DNA from: Daphnia carinata
Lineage: Eukaryota; Arthropoda; Branchiopoda; Diplostraca; Daphniidae
DNA: 64,000 nt
Assembly (NCBI RefSeq): GCF_022539665.2
Contig: NC_081339.1
Span: 9,111,367 to 9,175,366, forward strand
Reading direction: 5' to 3'
Shown here: one piece after another, positions 1-10,860 of the stretch
Layout of the letters: each line of letters opens with the position of its first letter
Position numbering within the stretch: position 1 is the stretch's first letter
Program-made: the position numbers and the translations under genes
The notes under the pieces: generated by a model
Seen by the model: only the letters and a program-made list of their open reading frames with translations
Database searches by the model: none
What the model was told of the DNA's origin: nothing

Positions 1-1306
1 GACCGTGAACCAGAAATTTTTGGTCATTGGTTAGAAACGATTGATGTGGAAATTACTAATTGTGTACTCGAGAAAATTCGCCTATATCAAGATGTGGAAG
101 ACAGTAATTTTTCTACACCGATAGGAATTGCTTCTGCCTCAACAGGTCATTTGTCGCATAATCATTTGACATTAGTTGGGACAAAACATATACTCAACGA
201 TCTGAACCAAAAGCTCATCTCATTGAATCTGGAATTGGAAAATTAATACGAAAAACGGGAAATGATAAAATTTTTCGCCTTCAAGGTGACAAAAAACAAT
301 TGGATTTTCATTTAACTTTTCAACCGCGTTGTATTCCCATACAAAACTCTTGTTCAAAGAAATCTGATGCCTTTAATATTCTCGGCCAATCAAAACTCTT
401 CGTTACAACGGCGGCCATCATGAAAAATTTGTCGACAATAACATTGGCGGACCCCGCGCCACCTGGCGGCCAAAATTTGGACCATCCCGCTACTTTACAA
501 TATGTTCGTGATCAACTTACGGACCATGAAAATCAATTATCAAGATTAATTCAAATCTTACAATGTGATTCGAGAAATGCGAAACATGTAAGAGCAATTA
601 TTGCAGCACAATATTATGGCTGGTTAGCTGCTTCACATCTAGATCTACCCAAGTGCACAAAATTACAAGCCTTTGGAAAAACCACCATTGTCATCTCGTG
701 TAAACCTTTAAATGTGACTTTCGAAACCGTCGTAACATCTTGTGGACCGCAACCAAAATTTCAAAATTATACAATTAACCTGGACGGTTGGGAACTCGTT
801 AAATATTCGCCGTGTTATTGGACCAATGGATTTGTGAACTTCAATGACATCCCTTATGCGTTTCGCAATAACACTTGGAAGCCGTGAACGCAAGTATCGT
901 GTTACCGGTACAAACTCTTGCGCATTCTTTTCGGTATGAAGATGTGAAGTTTTTCGACTATGAACATAAAAGTAACCCTGCGTATAGTGAAACCATTATG
1001 GATCATATGAGTATAATGGCTGATATTGCCGCAGCTATGAATGAACATTCGCCGAGTGAGTTTTCAACAAATAATCGACCAAGTGTGACCAACGTTTTAT
1101 TATCAGCATCTGGAGTGAACACTTATACTAGCAGGTGGGAAACTATTAAAAATTATTTCTTCATCGGTGTACTCTGCCTCCTGGGTCTTCTTTTCTTACG
1201 CATCTGTTATGGTTGTGGAATTTTGGACTCATCTGCAAGCTATGCTTTCGACCAGTTCAAGAACCGGAACCGGATTTCGCTTACCAAGTCTGATTACGGG
1301 ACGTAA
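1..1306 (+). pseudogene. Envelope-like glycoprotein remnant of an LTR retroelement
   Basis: Three open stretches in changing frames (about 1-245, 300-887 and 875-1306) read as one membrane glycoprotein interrupted by at least two frameshifts, near 180-210 and near 880. The last stretch has a hydrophobic segment of about 20 residues followed by a short polar tail, as in a type I envelope protein. Several cysteines and N-glycosylation sequons lie upstream. It sits directly before a candidate 3' LTR, which is the position of env in errantivirus-type Gypsy elements. I do not recognise the exact family; an insect-virus glycoprotein captured by a retroelement is another possibility. The 5' part lies outside the window and the frame breaks make it non-functional as it stands. 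Confidence 0.55.
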
Positions 1307-1326
1307 TCTCGCACCGCCGGGAGTGA

Positions 1327-2235
1327 TGTAACGAAGTCACCAAAATACAACTTTTTATTATATTTTATCTTCATTGTTTGTTTTCTCTATATTAAAATTA
1401 TATACTATGTTCTATATTTAAAGTATACATTATAACTATAGTAATTCAAGTGTCATTGACATTTCCTTGAATTCTATTTTTATATTATACTTTACATCCT
1501 GCTTATTGCTGATTGGATGTGCTGGGTGCGTAGGACGTCGCGCCATGCATTTCTATGAATAAGAAATGCGTGTGCGACATTCCGCATCCGGAGTCATCTG
1601 ACGGAAATGCTATGTTTCTCTCAATCTTGTGGAAGTATAAAAGAATGCCTTTTTGTTCCCATAAGCTCGCTCGCTTCAGTTCTACAGTTCTTCAGTTCTA
1701 TTCAATTCTCTTCAGTTCTCCCTTGTTTTAGTTCCAGTTCCAATTCTCATTTTCATCCTTAGTGCTACAAGTGCTGTTTAATTCCTAAAATCTAGTGAGT
1801 TAAATTTGTATCTGATTCAATAATTATTGTGAGTGCTTCTCGTCGCTTCTTGTGCGACCGATAGACTTATTATCTTTATTTTTTCCGTATAACATCTATC
1901 ATCTCTATTTTATCTTCGCCACGGCGGTGACGGTAAGACATCATTCGCATAACTCCATTTTATATTTCCGTTTCCCATTTATATCGTATAATTGTGTATT
2001 CTTTTAATATCTTCTATTATCTTTTCTTTATAATTATTTATTTATAATTCTTTTATTATCTTTTGTGGCCTATTAGAATTAAATATATTTGGCATTGTGG
2101 TAACGCCTTCCAAATTCATTTTCTTATTACAATTCGTCTTTAATAACGTAAACTCATTCTTTCAATTGCTAAAAGAATGCTTTACACTGGCGTGCCATGG
2201 ACAGCATGGCATTTGGGGGTGTCGGACTTTCAACA
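1327..2235 (+). repeat. Candidate 3' LTR following the env-like remnant
   Basis: The segment begins TGTAACGAAG and ends TTTCAACA, so it has TG...CA termini, and lies 20 bp after the env-like stop codon behind a short purine-rich tract. It contains a TATA box (TATAAAAG, 1636-1643) followed by a run of CAGTTCT repeats where transcription would begin. The second LTR is not in the window, so the boundaries are inferred from the termini only. Confidence 0.5.
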
Positions 2236-2314
2236 ACCCATTTACCAAATAATTGCTCTTGGTTGACACCAGCCTATCACTCCTTCACTGACGAAAAAAG
2301 TTACAAAGTTGCAA

Positions 2315-2542
2315 AGCGAAATATTTCAAGTATATAGTTATTTACGATTTCTCTATCAGCGGTAAGATAGATGAACAAGTTAACACGAAACTCACAGAAA
2401 ATCCACAAAGGAGCGAAACCACTTAAATAAAACAACCCAAGATCCATTGGTTATCCAAGAAGGAAGTATTAGTATACTCATTTTCCGTGCTTTAAACGTC
2501 AAAAAATGCAATACCTTTCTGTCCCTAAACTAAATTAATGGT
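2315..2542 (+). repeat. 228 bp dispersed repeat, copy 1
   Basis: This block recurs at 22246-22473 in the same orientation and at 55628-55855 inverted. Copy 1 differs from copy 2 at a few percent of positions. It lies outside the palindrome, whereas the other two copies are palindrome partners. No coding potential is convincing. The flanks 2236-2314 and 2543-2616 hold nothing I recognise. Confidence 0.8.
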
Positions 2543-2865
2543 AAATGGTAAACTAGCAATCCCTGTAACTAAGAATACCCCGCGACCAAGAATACACAGT
2601 CTTGTAACAGCTAATGAAGCGTCTACAACAAGCATCATATCAGATTAACTTGCCATTTTGGAGCACATACTCTCTATTCTAATACTGTGTACTAAGACGA
2701 AAGAGAAAGGTGACTGAATAGTTAAAGCGAACAGGAAACGCCAATGCCATAAAAGATGAGGTAAGCTGGCCATCGCAATGCTACCTGTCGGATATTCATC
2801 AAATAACGAAATATTCTATTTTCTAACAGGAATCTATTTTTTCTGACTGTTCATTGTTTCATTAT

Positions 2866-2937
2866 GGGGGTATAGCTCAGTGGTAGAGCATACGACTGCA
2901 GATCGTAGGGTCCCCAGTTCAAACCTCGGTGCCCCCT
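2866..2937 (+). tRNA. tRNA-Cys (GCA)
   Basis: A 72 nt cloverleaf can be drawn. The acceptor GGGGGTA pairs with TGCCCCC, the D arm GCTCAGTGGTAGAGC is canonical, and the anticodon stem TACGA/TCGTA encloses CTGCAGA with anticodon GCA. The T stem has one C-C mismatch (CCCAG/CTCGG). Internal A and B boxes are recognisable. It may be functional or slightly decayed. Confidence 0.75.
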
Positions 2938-3406
2938 TGAACCATAAGATGCATTGGTATCATTTCATGGTATGAGTTAGAAAGGCATGCAATTATTTCG
3001 AGATATTTAGAAATAAATTTGTTAAATAATCATCTTAAGCGAAGATAATTAAAAATGGGAACACTGAAGGAGAATAACTTCCTTGAAATGAGAAACGTTT
3101 TCCTTGTTTCACAAGAAATTCAATTACTGTCGTGTGGATGTTGTTTATTTTAATTTACAAGACTTAGCATCAAATAAGATTAACTTGCCACTTTGGAACA
3201 AATACTCTCTATTCTAATACTGTATACTAAAGCGAAAGAGAAAGATGACTGAATAATTAAAGCGTACAGGAAACTCCAATGCCATAAAAGATCAGTTAAG
3301 CTGACCATCGCAATGCTGCCTGTCGAATCCTCGTCAAATAACGAAATTTGTTATTTATTTTTAATTTTCTAACAGGAATTTATTTTTTTGACTAACGTTG
3401 TGTAAT

Positions 3407-3478
3407 GGGGGTATAGCTCAGTGGTAGAGCATTCGACTGCAGATCAAAATGTCCTCAGTTCAAACCTGGGTGCCCCCT
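3407..3478 (+). pseudogene. tRNA-Cys (GCA) copy with disrupted anticodon stem
   Basis: This is the same tRNA in the second tandem unit. The acceptor, D arm and T arm pair, but the anticodon stem TTCGA/TCAAA has a C-A mismatch and the flanking bases have drifted, so I class it as a probable pseudogene. Confidence 0.65.
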
Positions 3479-3747
3479 TGAAACTTAAGAGGCATTGGTA
3501 TCATTTATTAGATTGAGTTTAGAAAGGGCATGCAATTATTTCGAGATATTTGGATATAAATTAGTTAAATAATCATCCTAAGCTAAATCAATTGAAAATG
3601 CGCACACTGAAGGAGAAAGACGATTTCCTTGTTTAATAAGATATTCAATTACTGTCGTATCGATGTAGTTTGTTTTAATTTACATGACCATGCATCAAAT
3701 CAGATAAACTTTCCATCTTATAACAAAAACTCTTTATTGTAATCTAG

Positions 3748-4865
3748 GAAATGTCATCCAATCATGCAGTAGATGGCTTCATACTACCAGCCAACGACAT
3801 CACTCCAACGCAGCCCTGTGTTGGTTGTATATCCGGAAAAAGGGAGAGATCCCCTTTTCGTGTCGGTAGGACAAGAGCCTATGAAGTCGGACAACAAATT
3901 CATTCAGACGTATGTGGCCCTATGCACGTACAGACAAGAAGCGGTTGGCGTTTCTTCATAATTTTCACTGATGACTTCAGTGGATGCCACACAGTCTACT
4001 TTATGAAGCGGAATTCCGAGACAGCAGATCTCTTCATAGAATACGTAAATCTACTCCGCAATGAAACCGGTCACGTTGTCCATACACTTGGGTCCGATTA
4101 CGGTGGAGAATTTACCAGCCAGTTGTTTACATCATTAGTTACTCCATACCAAATGTGGCACCACACAAAACCGAACATACCACACTTGCGCATTTTTGGA
4201 ATCACAGCATATATTCATTTTCCAAAAGCTGACCGTAGCAACCTGGATTCCAAGGGCTCCATATGCTTCTTCGTAGGATAATCCCTTACCCAAAAGGTAG
4301 GGGAAATCATATTCGACGAGCAACTTCACCCACACTAGATTTCCACCGCAGCGCTGAAAAGGGAAATTCACCTGACTATTTTATAAAACTCTTAATACCT
4401 ACACTCAAAGAAGACCAAAAACAGGTCCCCAAATAATACAAGAGAAGATGTAATGCCCCAGGTTGCAGGGGGAATTGACATTGATCCTGAGCCACCACAC
4501 GAGCTCATTCCGTCAGACGTCTCAATCGAAGAAGATATCCCAGTTCTGGAGAAGGAACCCAATCCAACTGTACCAAACGACAACATATCAGTATCTCCAA
4601 CAAAAAGAACACGCTCACCGCCTTACCCTTTGCGCATCCGCGCATGTTGGGTTCACAACCTGAAACTGTCTTAACTGGATGTGAAGGCTGCTTTCCTCTA
4701 CTGGCAGTCAAACGAAGATATCTATTGACAACAACCGGAAGTGTTTGTTCTGCGGGACAGGAGGATTTGGACTGTCGTTTGCACAAATGCTTATACCGCA
4801 TTAAATAGGCATATCGAATATGGAATCACACTTTCGACACTTTCCTAAGGAAATTTGGACTTCGT
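3748..4865 (+). mobile_element. Copia-type retrotransposon remnant (left arm copy)
   Basis: The 176-codon stretch 3751-4281 contains a GAG-pre-integrase-like Cys motif (CVGCISGK) and integrase motifs typical of Ty1/Copia (HSDVCGP, FTDDFSG, SDYGGEF). Then, after an internal deletion, it has the conserved PYQMW...PNIPHLRIFG block. Further on, 4453-4674 is an acidic linker ending SPPYPLRIR, and near 4675-4720 a decayed reverse-transcriptase start (DVKAAFLY) is visible. There are frame breaks, stops and no LTRs. The inverted partner at about 61300-62458 differs at several percent of positions. Confidence 0.8.
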
Positions 4866-5536
4866 TCAAGCACTTCTGATCGAAGCCTGTATTTACGTAG
4901 TTAACTATTTCATAAAGAATAAAAAACAAGATTTGAAGTATGTTTTCGAGCGCTGCAAAATCCAATACCGAGAAAGAATGCATCAAGGAATATGGGACGA
5001 CCATGAGGCCACTAGTAGAAGCGCTAGATGTCTTTCAATCGGAATTGAAAGTGTCAACAGGATACCTACTTCAAACATCAACTATTTTGAAAAAGAAAAC
5101 CACTGTTTTAAAAGAAAACGGTGGTATCTTTCATTGTAAATCATATATTTCTTCTATTGTCAGCACTGGAAGCTCTTTTTTCTCCTTTGTTTGAAGACGG
5201 TGACTGAGTGAAACTAGTTCTCTCTGCACTTGCTCACATGAACATCAAGCTGAATTGGTTAGATGAGACTGGCAAGTCATCTGCTATAAAAAACTTGAGA
5301 AGAATTACCAAAGTTTCGCTCAAGAACTAGCTTCGGGTAAAAGTGTCGTCATGTATATTATTATTGTTCATAGCAAAAGGAAGAATTTTTTTTTCTGTCA
5401 CTCAGCGTTTCAACTTCTAAAGATAATTGCGGTGAAGTTGTTGTTTTCTTAGGAGATCCGTCAAATGGTATTTTGAGCTTGACAAAATATTATTCATTAA
5501 AATTGATATTTATTAAATATGACGCACCATTGCCTT
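4866..5536 (+). pseudogene. hAT transposase remnant, 5' portion (left arm)
   Basis: Overlapping broken frames at 4855-5139 and 4940-5194 contain hAT-family features such as LVEALDVFQSELKVSTGYLL and LKENGGIFHCK, which correspond to the central part of BED-type hAT transposases. The fragment has lost about 350 bp that the right-arm copy retains, between about 60917 and 61274. The BEL element at 5537 interrupts the C-terminal dimerisation region, which resumes at 14872. It is not functional. Confidence 0.65.
5532..5536 (+). repeat. Target-site duplication GCCTT (left) of the BEL element
   Basis: GCCTT directly precedes the 5' LTR and is repeated at 14872-14876 directly after the 3' LTR. The right palindrome arm has a single-copy, uninterrupted equivalent (near 60285-60300). 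Confidence 0.9.
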
Positions 5537-5845
5537 TGTTGGAAATATATTAGATTCCCAACAGCAGACGACGCATCCTGGACGCCGCACGAGGCTGCCC
5601 AGCCGTTTTAATGCTTTTGAATTGGGTGGTACTCGATAGAGGGCCACCATTGTACATTTTTCTTGTATGTAAGCCCCGCCCTAGGCCTATTGGCTGTCTC
5701 GCAAGAGAGGGCAAGGGGCAGTCAGTCGTGAAATACATCTCCCACAGTTAACAACTAGTTCCAACCAGTGTTCCCGTGTTTTCATCTTTAAAACTTCTTC
5801 AACTTATCAAAGGTAAAGTCAGGCACGGGCTGACTATTCCCTTCA
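5537..5845 (+). repeat. BEL 5' LTR
   Basis: 309 bp, starts TGTTGGAAATATATTAG and ends GACTATTCCCTTCA. It is about 97% identical to the 3' LTR. The sequence that follows (TGGTCCTTCGTAACCG, 5846-5861) begins with TGG and is the probable primer-binding site; I could not assign the tRNA. Confidence 0.95.
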
Positions 5846-6615
5846 TGGTCCTTCGTAACCGTTTAAGTATTCTTAATCTAAGTTAAAAATTTCTTACTTT
5901 AAGTATTTACTTGTTGTGTTCTGTGGGGGAGTTTTTCTGAGCTCACCCCTTTTAGTCCCTAGACACCGCTTGGAAATTTTCCTTTTTTGAACACGTGTTA
6001 GCTTAAGCGTGTGAAACTTTTTTTGCTGTTTCACCACGCGATTAGTTAAGCTTGTGAATTTTTTTCTTTTTCGCCTTTCACCACTCGTGTTCAACGAGTG
6101 GTTTTTTTCTTTTCAACACGTGTGGAGTGTGTAGGCACCTAAGAAAACCTTTTTTCCCTTTTGCCTTTCAACTGTTAGGGCAAACACGTGGTCGGCGGCC
6201 ATTAATTTGGTCGTCCCTTTTTCAAATTTGAATTTTTTGGTAAAATTTTTTTTTTCTCTTTCTCCCTTTGAGAAACGTTTGCTTTTTTTCCTTGTTCATC
6301 TCCCTTTCCATTTACTTCAAGTAGGGTTAGGGTTGAGTAGGGTGGAAAATTTTTCTTTTTTTTTTCCTTTTTGCAATTTTGGTCGCCTGGTCGGCGGCCA
6401 TTGATAACTCCACCTCCAATTTTTTTTTCCTTTTCATTTTTCTCTTTTTCAAATACACTGCTTCGCCTTGCTGCGTGTAGCGGCCATCTTCGTTGCTTCA
6501 CATTTAGGGGGCCAATTTTCTTTTTTTTTACTTTTTTTGGAATACCCCCTTTTTGGAGAATATTTATATCCTCCACTACTACTCTTTTCTTCTCCGCTTT
6601 AGCGGAGCACCTGTA
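5846..6615 (+). other. BEL leader, pyrimidine-rich and non-coding
   Basis: This 770 bp stretch is dominated by T-rich runs and several CACGTG/CACGTGT elements between 5990 and 6190. A 14 bp sequence, GGTCGGCGGCCATT, occurs at 6190-6203 and again at 6389-6402, and a related AGCGGCCATCTT lies at 6479-6490. A splice-donor-like ACCTGTAAGG lies near 6610-6619. Minus-strand open frames here look like by-products of base composition. Confidence 0.6.
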
Positions 6616-7475
6616 AGGTCTCCAACACCACTTCAAGAATTCCTGACGCCGAAAAAATAAAAAGGGCCAAGAGGAGGGCCGAGGGATTGGAGAGGCCGTG
6701 GACGGGTCCACAACAGCCAAAGCAATTTAGGAACACCCCAGAAGGAAGGCAGCAAATAAGTCTCGTCAACCGTCTTGCAGCAGCCACACCTGAAGCCGAT
6801 CTAACCCCTTCACCACTCAACTCTTTACTTCCGATTGCCATCCGTCACATGCCCTTAGCAGCCATCAAAGAAGCTCTCGAACCGAAATACTGTGGTGACA
6901 TAAGGTACCGCCCGACCAACCAGGTGGAGAAGAAGGAGGAGGGAGCCGCAGCTGAACCAGCTCCAAGTGGATTGAGTAATCCACCAACAACTGCAGTGAA
7001 GATAGGAGTTTCCCGCGGACGAGGGTGGCGACTCTCCACATTCGTCAGCCAAAGTGAAGAGCCGCAGGTCGGAGCAGCAGCTTCAGGTGGAGTTGATCTA
7101 CCAATCTCTCCAGTTGCCAACGTCCCTGAACAGCCCAAACTCGGTAAAGCACGCGGTCGTGGTAGACAAATTTACAACGTTGTCAACCATCTAGAGCCAT
7201 TTGGGCAGCTGTTACCCACCCCAGGCGGGGGACGTAACAACTCACTGCTAACCAAGTTCGCACCTTACAAGTCGGGGCCAGGAAAATCACGGGGACGTGG
7301 CCGACCAATAGCACCCCAAAAGGAGAATCCACTGGAAACTCCAATCCAAGACCCAACACCGGTACTAGAACCAGCCAGGGCAATAGACGGCCCAGCTGAA
7401 AAAAAGGAGGAAGAAGAAGAAGAAGATATCCTTTGGATTAACGCCGATCCAATGGATTTAATTGATCTTTATTGA
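6616..7475 (+). CDS. Accessory RG-repeat ORF upstream of BEL gag
   Basis: An open frame runs from about 6604 to the stop at 7475. There is no ATG at its start; the first in-frame ATG is at 6849, so translation would need that ATG, a non-AUG start or splicing. The product is proline-rich with repeated units of the form G-R-x-x-S-L-V-N. Three carry basic RG cores (SRGRGW, ARGRGRQ, SRGRGRP), the last resembling an AT-hook. It ends in an acidic tract and a hydrophobic tail (DPMDLIDLY). The open frame survives although gag and pol are broken. RG cores are typical of nucleic-acid-binding or Tudor-recruiting tails. I do not recognise a homolog, and its position before gag is not standard for BEL/Pao. 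Confidence 0.5.
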
Positions 7476-7664
7476 AACGTTGTAATATTTCCTATGTTAC
7501 AATAAAATAATTGATCACTAACCTTTTCACTTCCTTTAAGCAGGAGAAACGGCTTAAACGTACTCCACTAAAAGAAAAAACCTTCTTACATTTTTTGGAG
7601 TTGGGCTCAAAACCTAAACTCCCACTAATTAATTTCTCTTTTTTTTTCTTCCTTTAGAAAACAA

Positions 7665-8080
7665 GCGCCATCTAGCGCTCAAAATTTCAAACCTTAATTC
7701 TCTATTTTTTCAAAAAGAAAAAACATTTCTTTTCAGAACTGCAAGTTTACGCCATCTAGCGGTCGTAAGCAAACTAAAAATCCCAAAAATTTCAAAATTC
7801 TTTTCTATTTTCTTCTCAAAAACTAAAGGCCTGCGCCATCTAGCGGTCAAATTAAGAGACTTTTCTGTTACTTTCAATTTTCTTGATTTTCGTTCAGAAA
7901 CTGGAGGCCCGCACCATCTAGCGGTCAGAAAAACAGACTTCTCTATTATTTTCATTTTTCTCGATTTTTTTCAGAAACTGAACACAAACACCATCTGGCG
8001 GTCAAAAACCAAAGGATGGTAAAACTTTTCTAATTTTTCTCATTTCTTCTAAAACTGAAAGCTTATGCAGCCTAACGGCC
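7665..8080 (+). promoter_or_regulatory. Array of CTCF-like motifs between ORF1 and gag
   Basis: Motif copies lie at 7665-7678, 7749-7762, 7833-7846, 7911-7924 and 7988-8001, with a degenerate one at 8067-8080, spaced 84, 84, 78, 77 and 79 bp. The plus-strand core is GCGCCATCTAGCGG; its reverse complement CCGCTAGATGGCGC fits the CTCF consensus CCRSYAGRKGGCRS at 12 to 14 of 14 positions in the first five copies. Each unit is embedded in T-rich DNA followed by CAGAAACT-like sequence, so this is a tandem repeat of about 80 bp. The match to CTCF is seen; insulator function is inferred. Confidence 0.65.
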
Positions 8081-8521
8081 AAATAAGCAACTTTATTTTC
8101 CAACTCATCGAAAAATAGTCCATTCCCATTCCTACCCATTGAGCACCGTGCTAGCAACTAAACAAATCTTGACATTTTTCTTATTTTTACTGACAACAAG
8201 GTCGGTTTTTTTCGCTCGAAAGTCACCGAAAGCTAACCAAGAGCAGCAAATTTAAGCTTCCATTTTTCAAAAAATTGTCTGACATAGCAAGGAGGAGAAA
8301 CCTCAACCAGTGGAGTTCAAAAAATACGCCCACTGATTGGAGCACTGCGTTAGCGCTGCTCCCTTTCCATTCACTCACAAATTAGTGGAAGCACTAAAAG
8401 TAAAACTTTTTTTCCAAGTTTTCCTTTTTCTTTTCTTTCACTCCTTCAAGGGAAATCCAGGAGTGAACTCCGCTGAGGATTGCAAAGAAGAATCAACTTT
8501 CCAATTCCAGCAAAACAAAAA
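8081..8521 (+). other. BEL inter-ORF spacer before gag
   Basis: No gene is seen. The region is T-rich and leads to the first good gag ATG at 8522. Confidence 0.5.
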
Positions 8522-10093
8522 ATGTCACGATTGGTTGCAGCAACACGAGCGGGCCTGAAAGTCCACCTTACTAGGACAATGGAGAAAATCAAGGGCTACA
8601 AGGATCTCACGATGACCGCGGAACTGGATAACGATATTGCAACGGATACAGAACTCCTCAAGCAACGTCGCCAGAAATTTATTAAAGCAAGCGACCAAGT
8701 ACGTTGGGCCTTGCAAACTACGAACGCTACCGAGGAGCAAATCGAGCAAGATTACTCCACAGTAGCAGAAGTAGAAGAAGAAATGAGCAGCATACTCGCC
8801 TTCGTTAAAAACAAACGAGGCCAGTATAAAAGACAACAAGACTTGGAATTTCAAGAGCTGCAGAGAAAAGAACAGCGCCAGATTGAGGAGGACAGAAAAA
8901 GATTGCTCCAAGACCTGCTTACTCAACAGCAACAACTCTTCGCAAATCAGATCCTCCAACAACAGCAAGCCTATGCCGTACAGATACAACAACTTATGGC
9001 GCAAAACCAGGCACCAATTCAAGTAGCAGCAGCAGCAGCTCCAGTTCAACAAGCAACACGTCTTCCCCAAAGACAAATCAAACATTTTAAAGGAGATATT
9101 CTTGAGTGGACATCATTCTGGAGAACTTTAATGCCTCCATTCACTCGTCTACAATGTCGGATGTTCAAAAATTCGACTACTTAAAAGAATACTTAAAAAG
9201 GGGAAGCGTACTTGTGCGTCGAAAATCTGGAGCTCACCGCAGCAAACTACAACGTTGCCATAGCAGAGCTGAAAAGAGTCTACGCAAAACCAAAGGCTCT
9301 TATTCAAACCCATTTATGCAAGTTTGACAACCTCGCTCCTGTTAAAACAATGGCAGATGTATCGGCGCTGAGAAAACTGCAGCTCACAGTCCAGTCGCAT
9401 ATTAACGCCTTGGAAACCCTCGGGGTTCGAAAAGAAACATTTGGAGGACTCCTAGGCACAAAATTAATGAAATTGCTTCCTGCAGAATTGCAGAAAGAGT
9501 GGTCGAGCTCTGAAGAAAACGACATTACAGACATCTCATCCCTACTAGATTTCATCAGGGATGAAGTTGACGCAGCGGAGAGGTATAGCCGATGGAAATC
9601 GGAAACCACAAAAACGCCACAGCAGTCAACACCGCCAAGTCCAGCGAAACAACTACACGCTGCCACAGCATCACAGCTGACGATTGGAGCCAGATCACAA
9701 CCAGCTCCACACACCAGCAAAAATTCCAGACAATTTGTGCCCCCGTCGAACACCCCTTTTACAAGACAGGACAATTTTATCATGCGAGAATGCACAAGAC
9801 CATGCATTTTTTGCGGGGAGGTTCACTACCCCACGGTTTGTCCAGTGAACCTAAAAGAAAAAAAGGCCATCATTGCTAAGCAGAAAAGGTGCGTCAGATG
9901 CTTCTGTGCAAATCACGAAACTCTGAACTGCACCACAAACTACACCTGCACAAATTGCCAAGCTATCCACCACACGGCTCTCTGCGGTAAAAAACAGACA
10001 CGCTTCGCGCACCAAACTGTTAATGGCAACAGCGCCATCACAAATGTTACGGCGTCTGCTGCAAGCGCAACCGCCCCGGCGATCTCGTGGTGA
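8522..10093 (+). pseudogene. BEL/Pao gag with two compensating frameshifts
   Basis: The ATG at 8522 opens a protein with a glutamine-rich coiled coil around 8850-9000. It continues into the Pao gag core (LEWTSFW), where the frame shifts near 9120-9135. A short stretch runs in the next frame (DVQKFDYLKEYLK, about 9160-9195). From about 9205 the original frame resumes and stays open to 10093. The C-terminal part has Cys/His zinc-knuckle motifs (CIFCGEVHYPTVC and CTNCQAIHHTALC), the nucleic-acid-binding region of the capsid protein. The two shifts flank only about 80 bp but introduce a stop at 9182, so this copy would make a truncated Gag. Confidence 0.85.
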
Positions 10094-10860
10094 AGACAGC
10101 TACAGTAAATGTAGTAGGCTCAAATGGCAAACAAACAAGAGCCATTTTATTTATCGACGACGGCAGCCATAGATCTTGGTTTACAAGATCTATCTCAAAA
10201 TTGTTGGACCTCAAGGTGGTAGCAGTGGAAAATATTGGTACCAGAGTTTTCAAGCAACGAAAACCCAATCCAGTGGAGAAGACCAATTCAGTCGAGTTGA
10301 CATTTAGGGGCACTTGGCATGGTGCCCCACTCGTCAAAATTACAGCACTGTAGACGGACTACATTGGAGACACTGGTCCATATGCCCACACAGCATTTGC
10401 ACGAAAATTGTGGCTGGACAATGAAAAAATGGCTGACGACAGGTTCGAAACAAACAGCCAAGAAAAGGATGTCGGAATTTTAATAGGAGTCGACCAGATG
10501 TTTGAAATCATCCCTAACGAAGCAGCTTTCCAAAGCCCGTGTGGCCTAAGGGCATACAACACAAAGCTTGGGCGGATGATAGTTGGACCTTCAAAGGAAA
10601 AAAATTCGAAAAAAGGCAAAGCATTGATCCAGCAAATGCTGCAATGTAGTAGTTTCTCAGCCCAAACAGTAGCATCATATGCAGCCGGCTGCCTCAATTC
10701 AAACTACACTTTTACAAACCTTCCAGAAGAAAAGGAGAAAACGCCGGATGTAAAGGAGAAAAAGGAATCTTCATCTCCCCACCCGACGTCTATGGAAGAA
10801 ATTTCCATAGAGAACTCCACAATTAAAAAAGAAAAAAAGAAGATTGTGAAAGAAAATTAA
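10087..10860 (+). pseudogene. BEL aspartic protease and linker, interrupted by a stop
   Basis: The frame 10087-10353 carries the protease active-site region FIDDGSHRSW, equivalent to the D-S/T-G motif, which reads DDGS here. It ends with an in-frame TAG at 10351-10353. The same frame then reopens and continues to 10860 with a Lys/Glu-rich linker. A frame change is needed to enter the reverse-transcriptase frame at about 11037, and 10861-11036 contains coding-like sequence with breaks. It overlaps the end of gag by 7 nt in another frame. Confidence 0.75.

Larger units (their letters stand above)
2642..3747 (+). repeat. Tandem tRNA-Cys-containing repeat, two units plus a partial
   Basis: Unit 1 (2642-3176, about 535 bp) and unit 2 (3177-3701, about 525 bp) share most of their sequence, each beginning with an AGATTAACTTGCCA-type block and carrying one tRNA-Cys copy. 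A third unit is cut off after about 45 bp where the Copia fragment begins. Inverted counterparts lie at about 62459-63239. Confidence 0.85.

Noticed and set aside
6202-6720. 172-codon minus-strand open frame in the BEL leader
   Set aside because: Lys-rich product of the T-rich leader; no start context, no recognisable domain, antisense to the element.
7665-8080. The motif array considered as a set of alternative splice acceptors
   Set aside because: TTTTCAG acceptor-like sequences do recur in the units, but the strongly conserved part is the GCCATCTAGCGG core, which splicing does not explain.
8525-9085. 186-codon minus-strand frame opposite gag
   Set aside because: Antisense shadow of the Gln-rich gag region.
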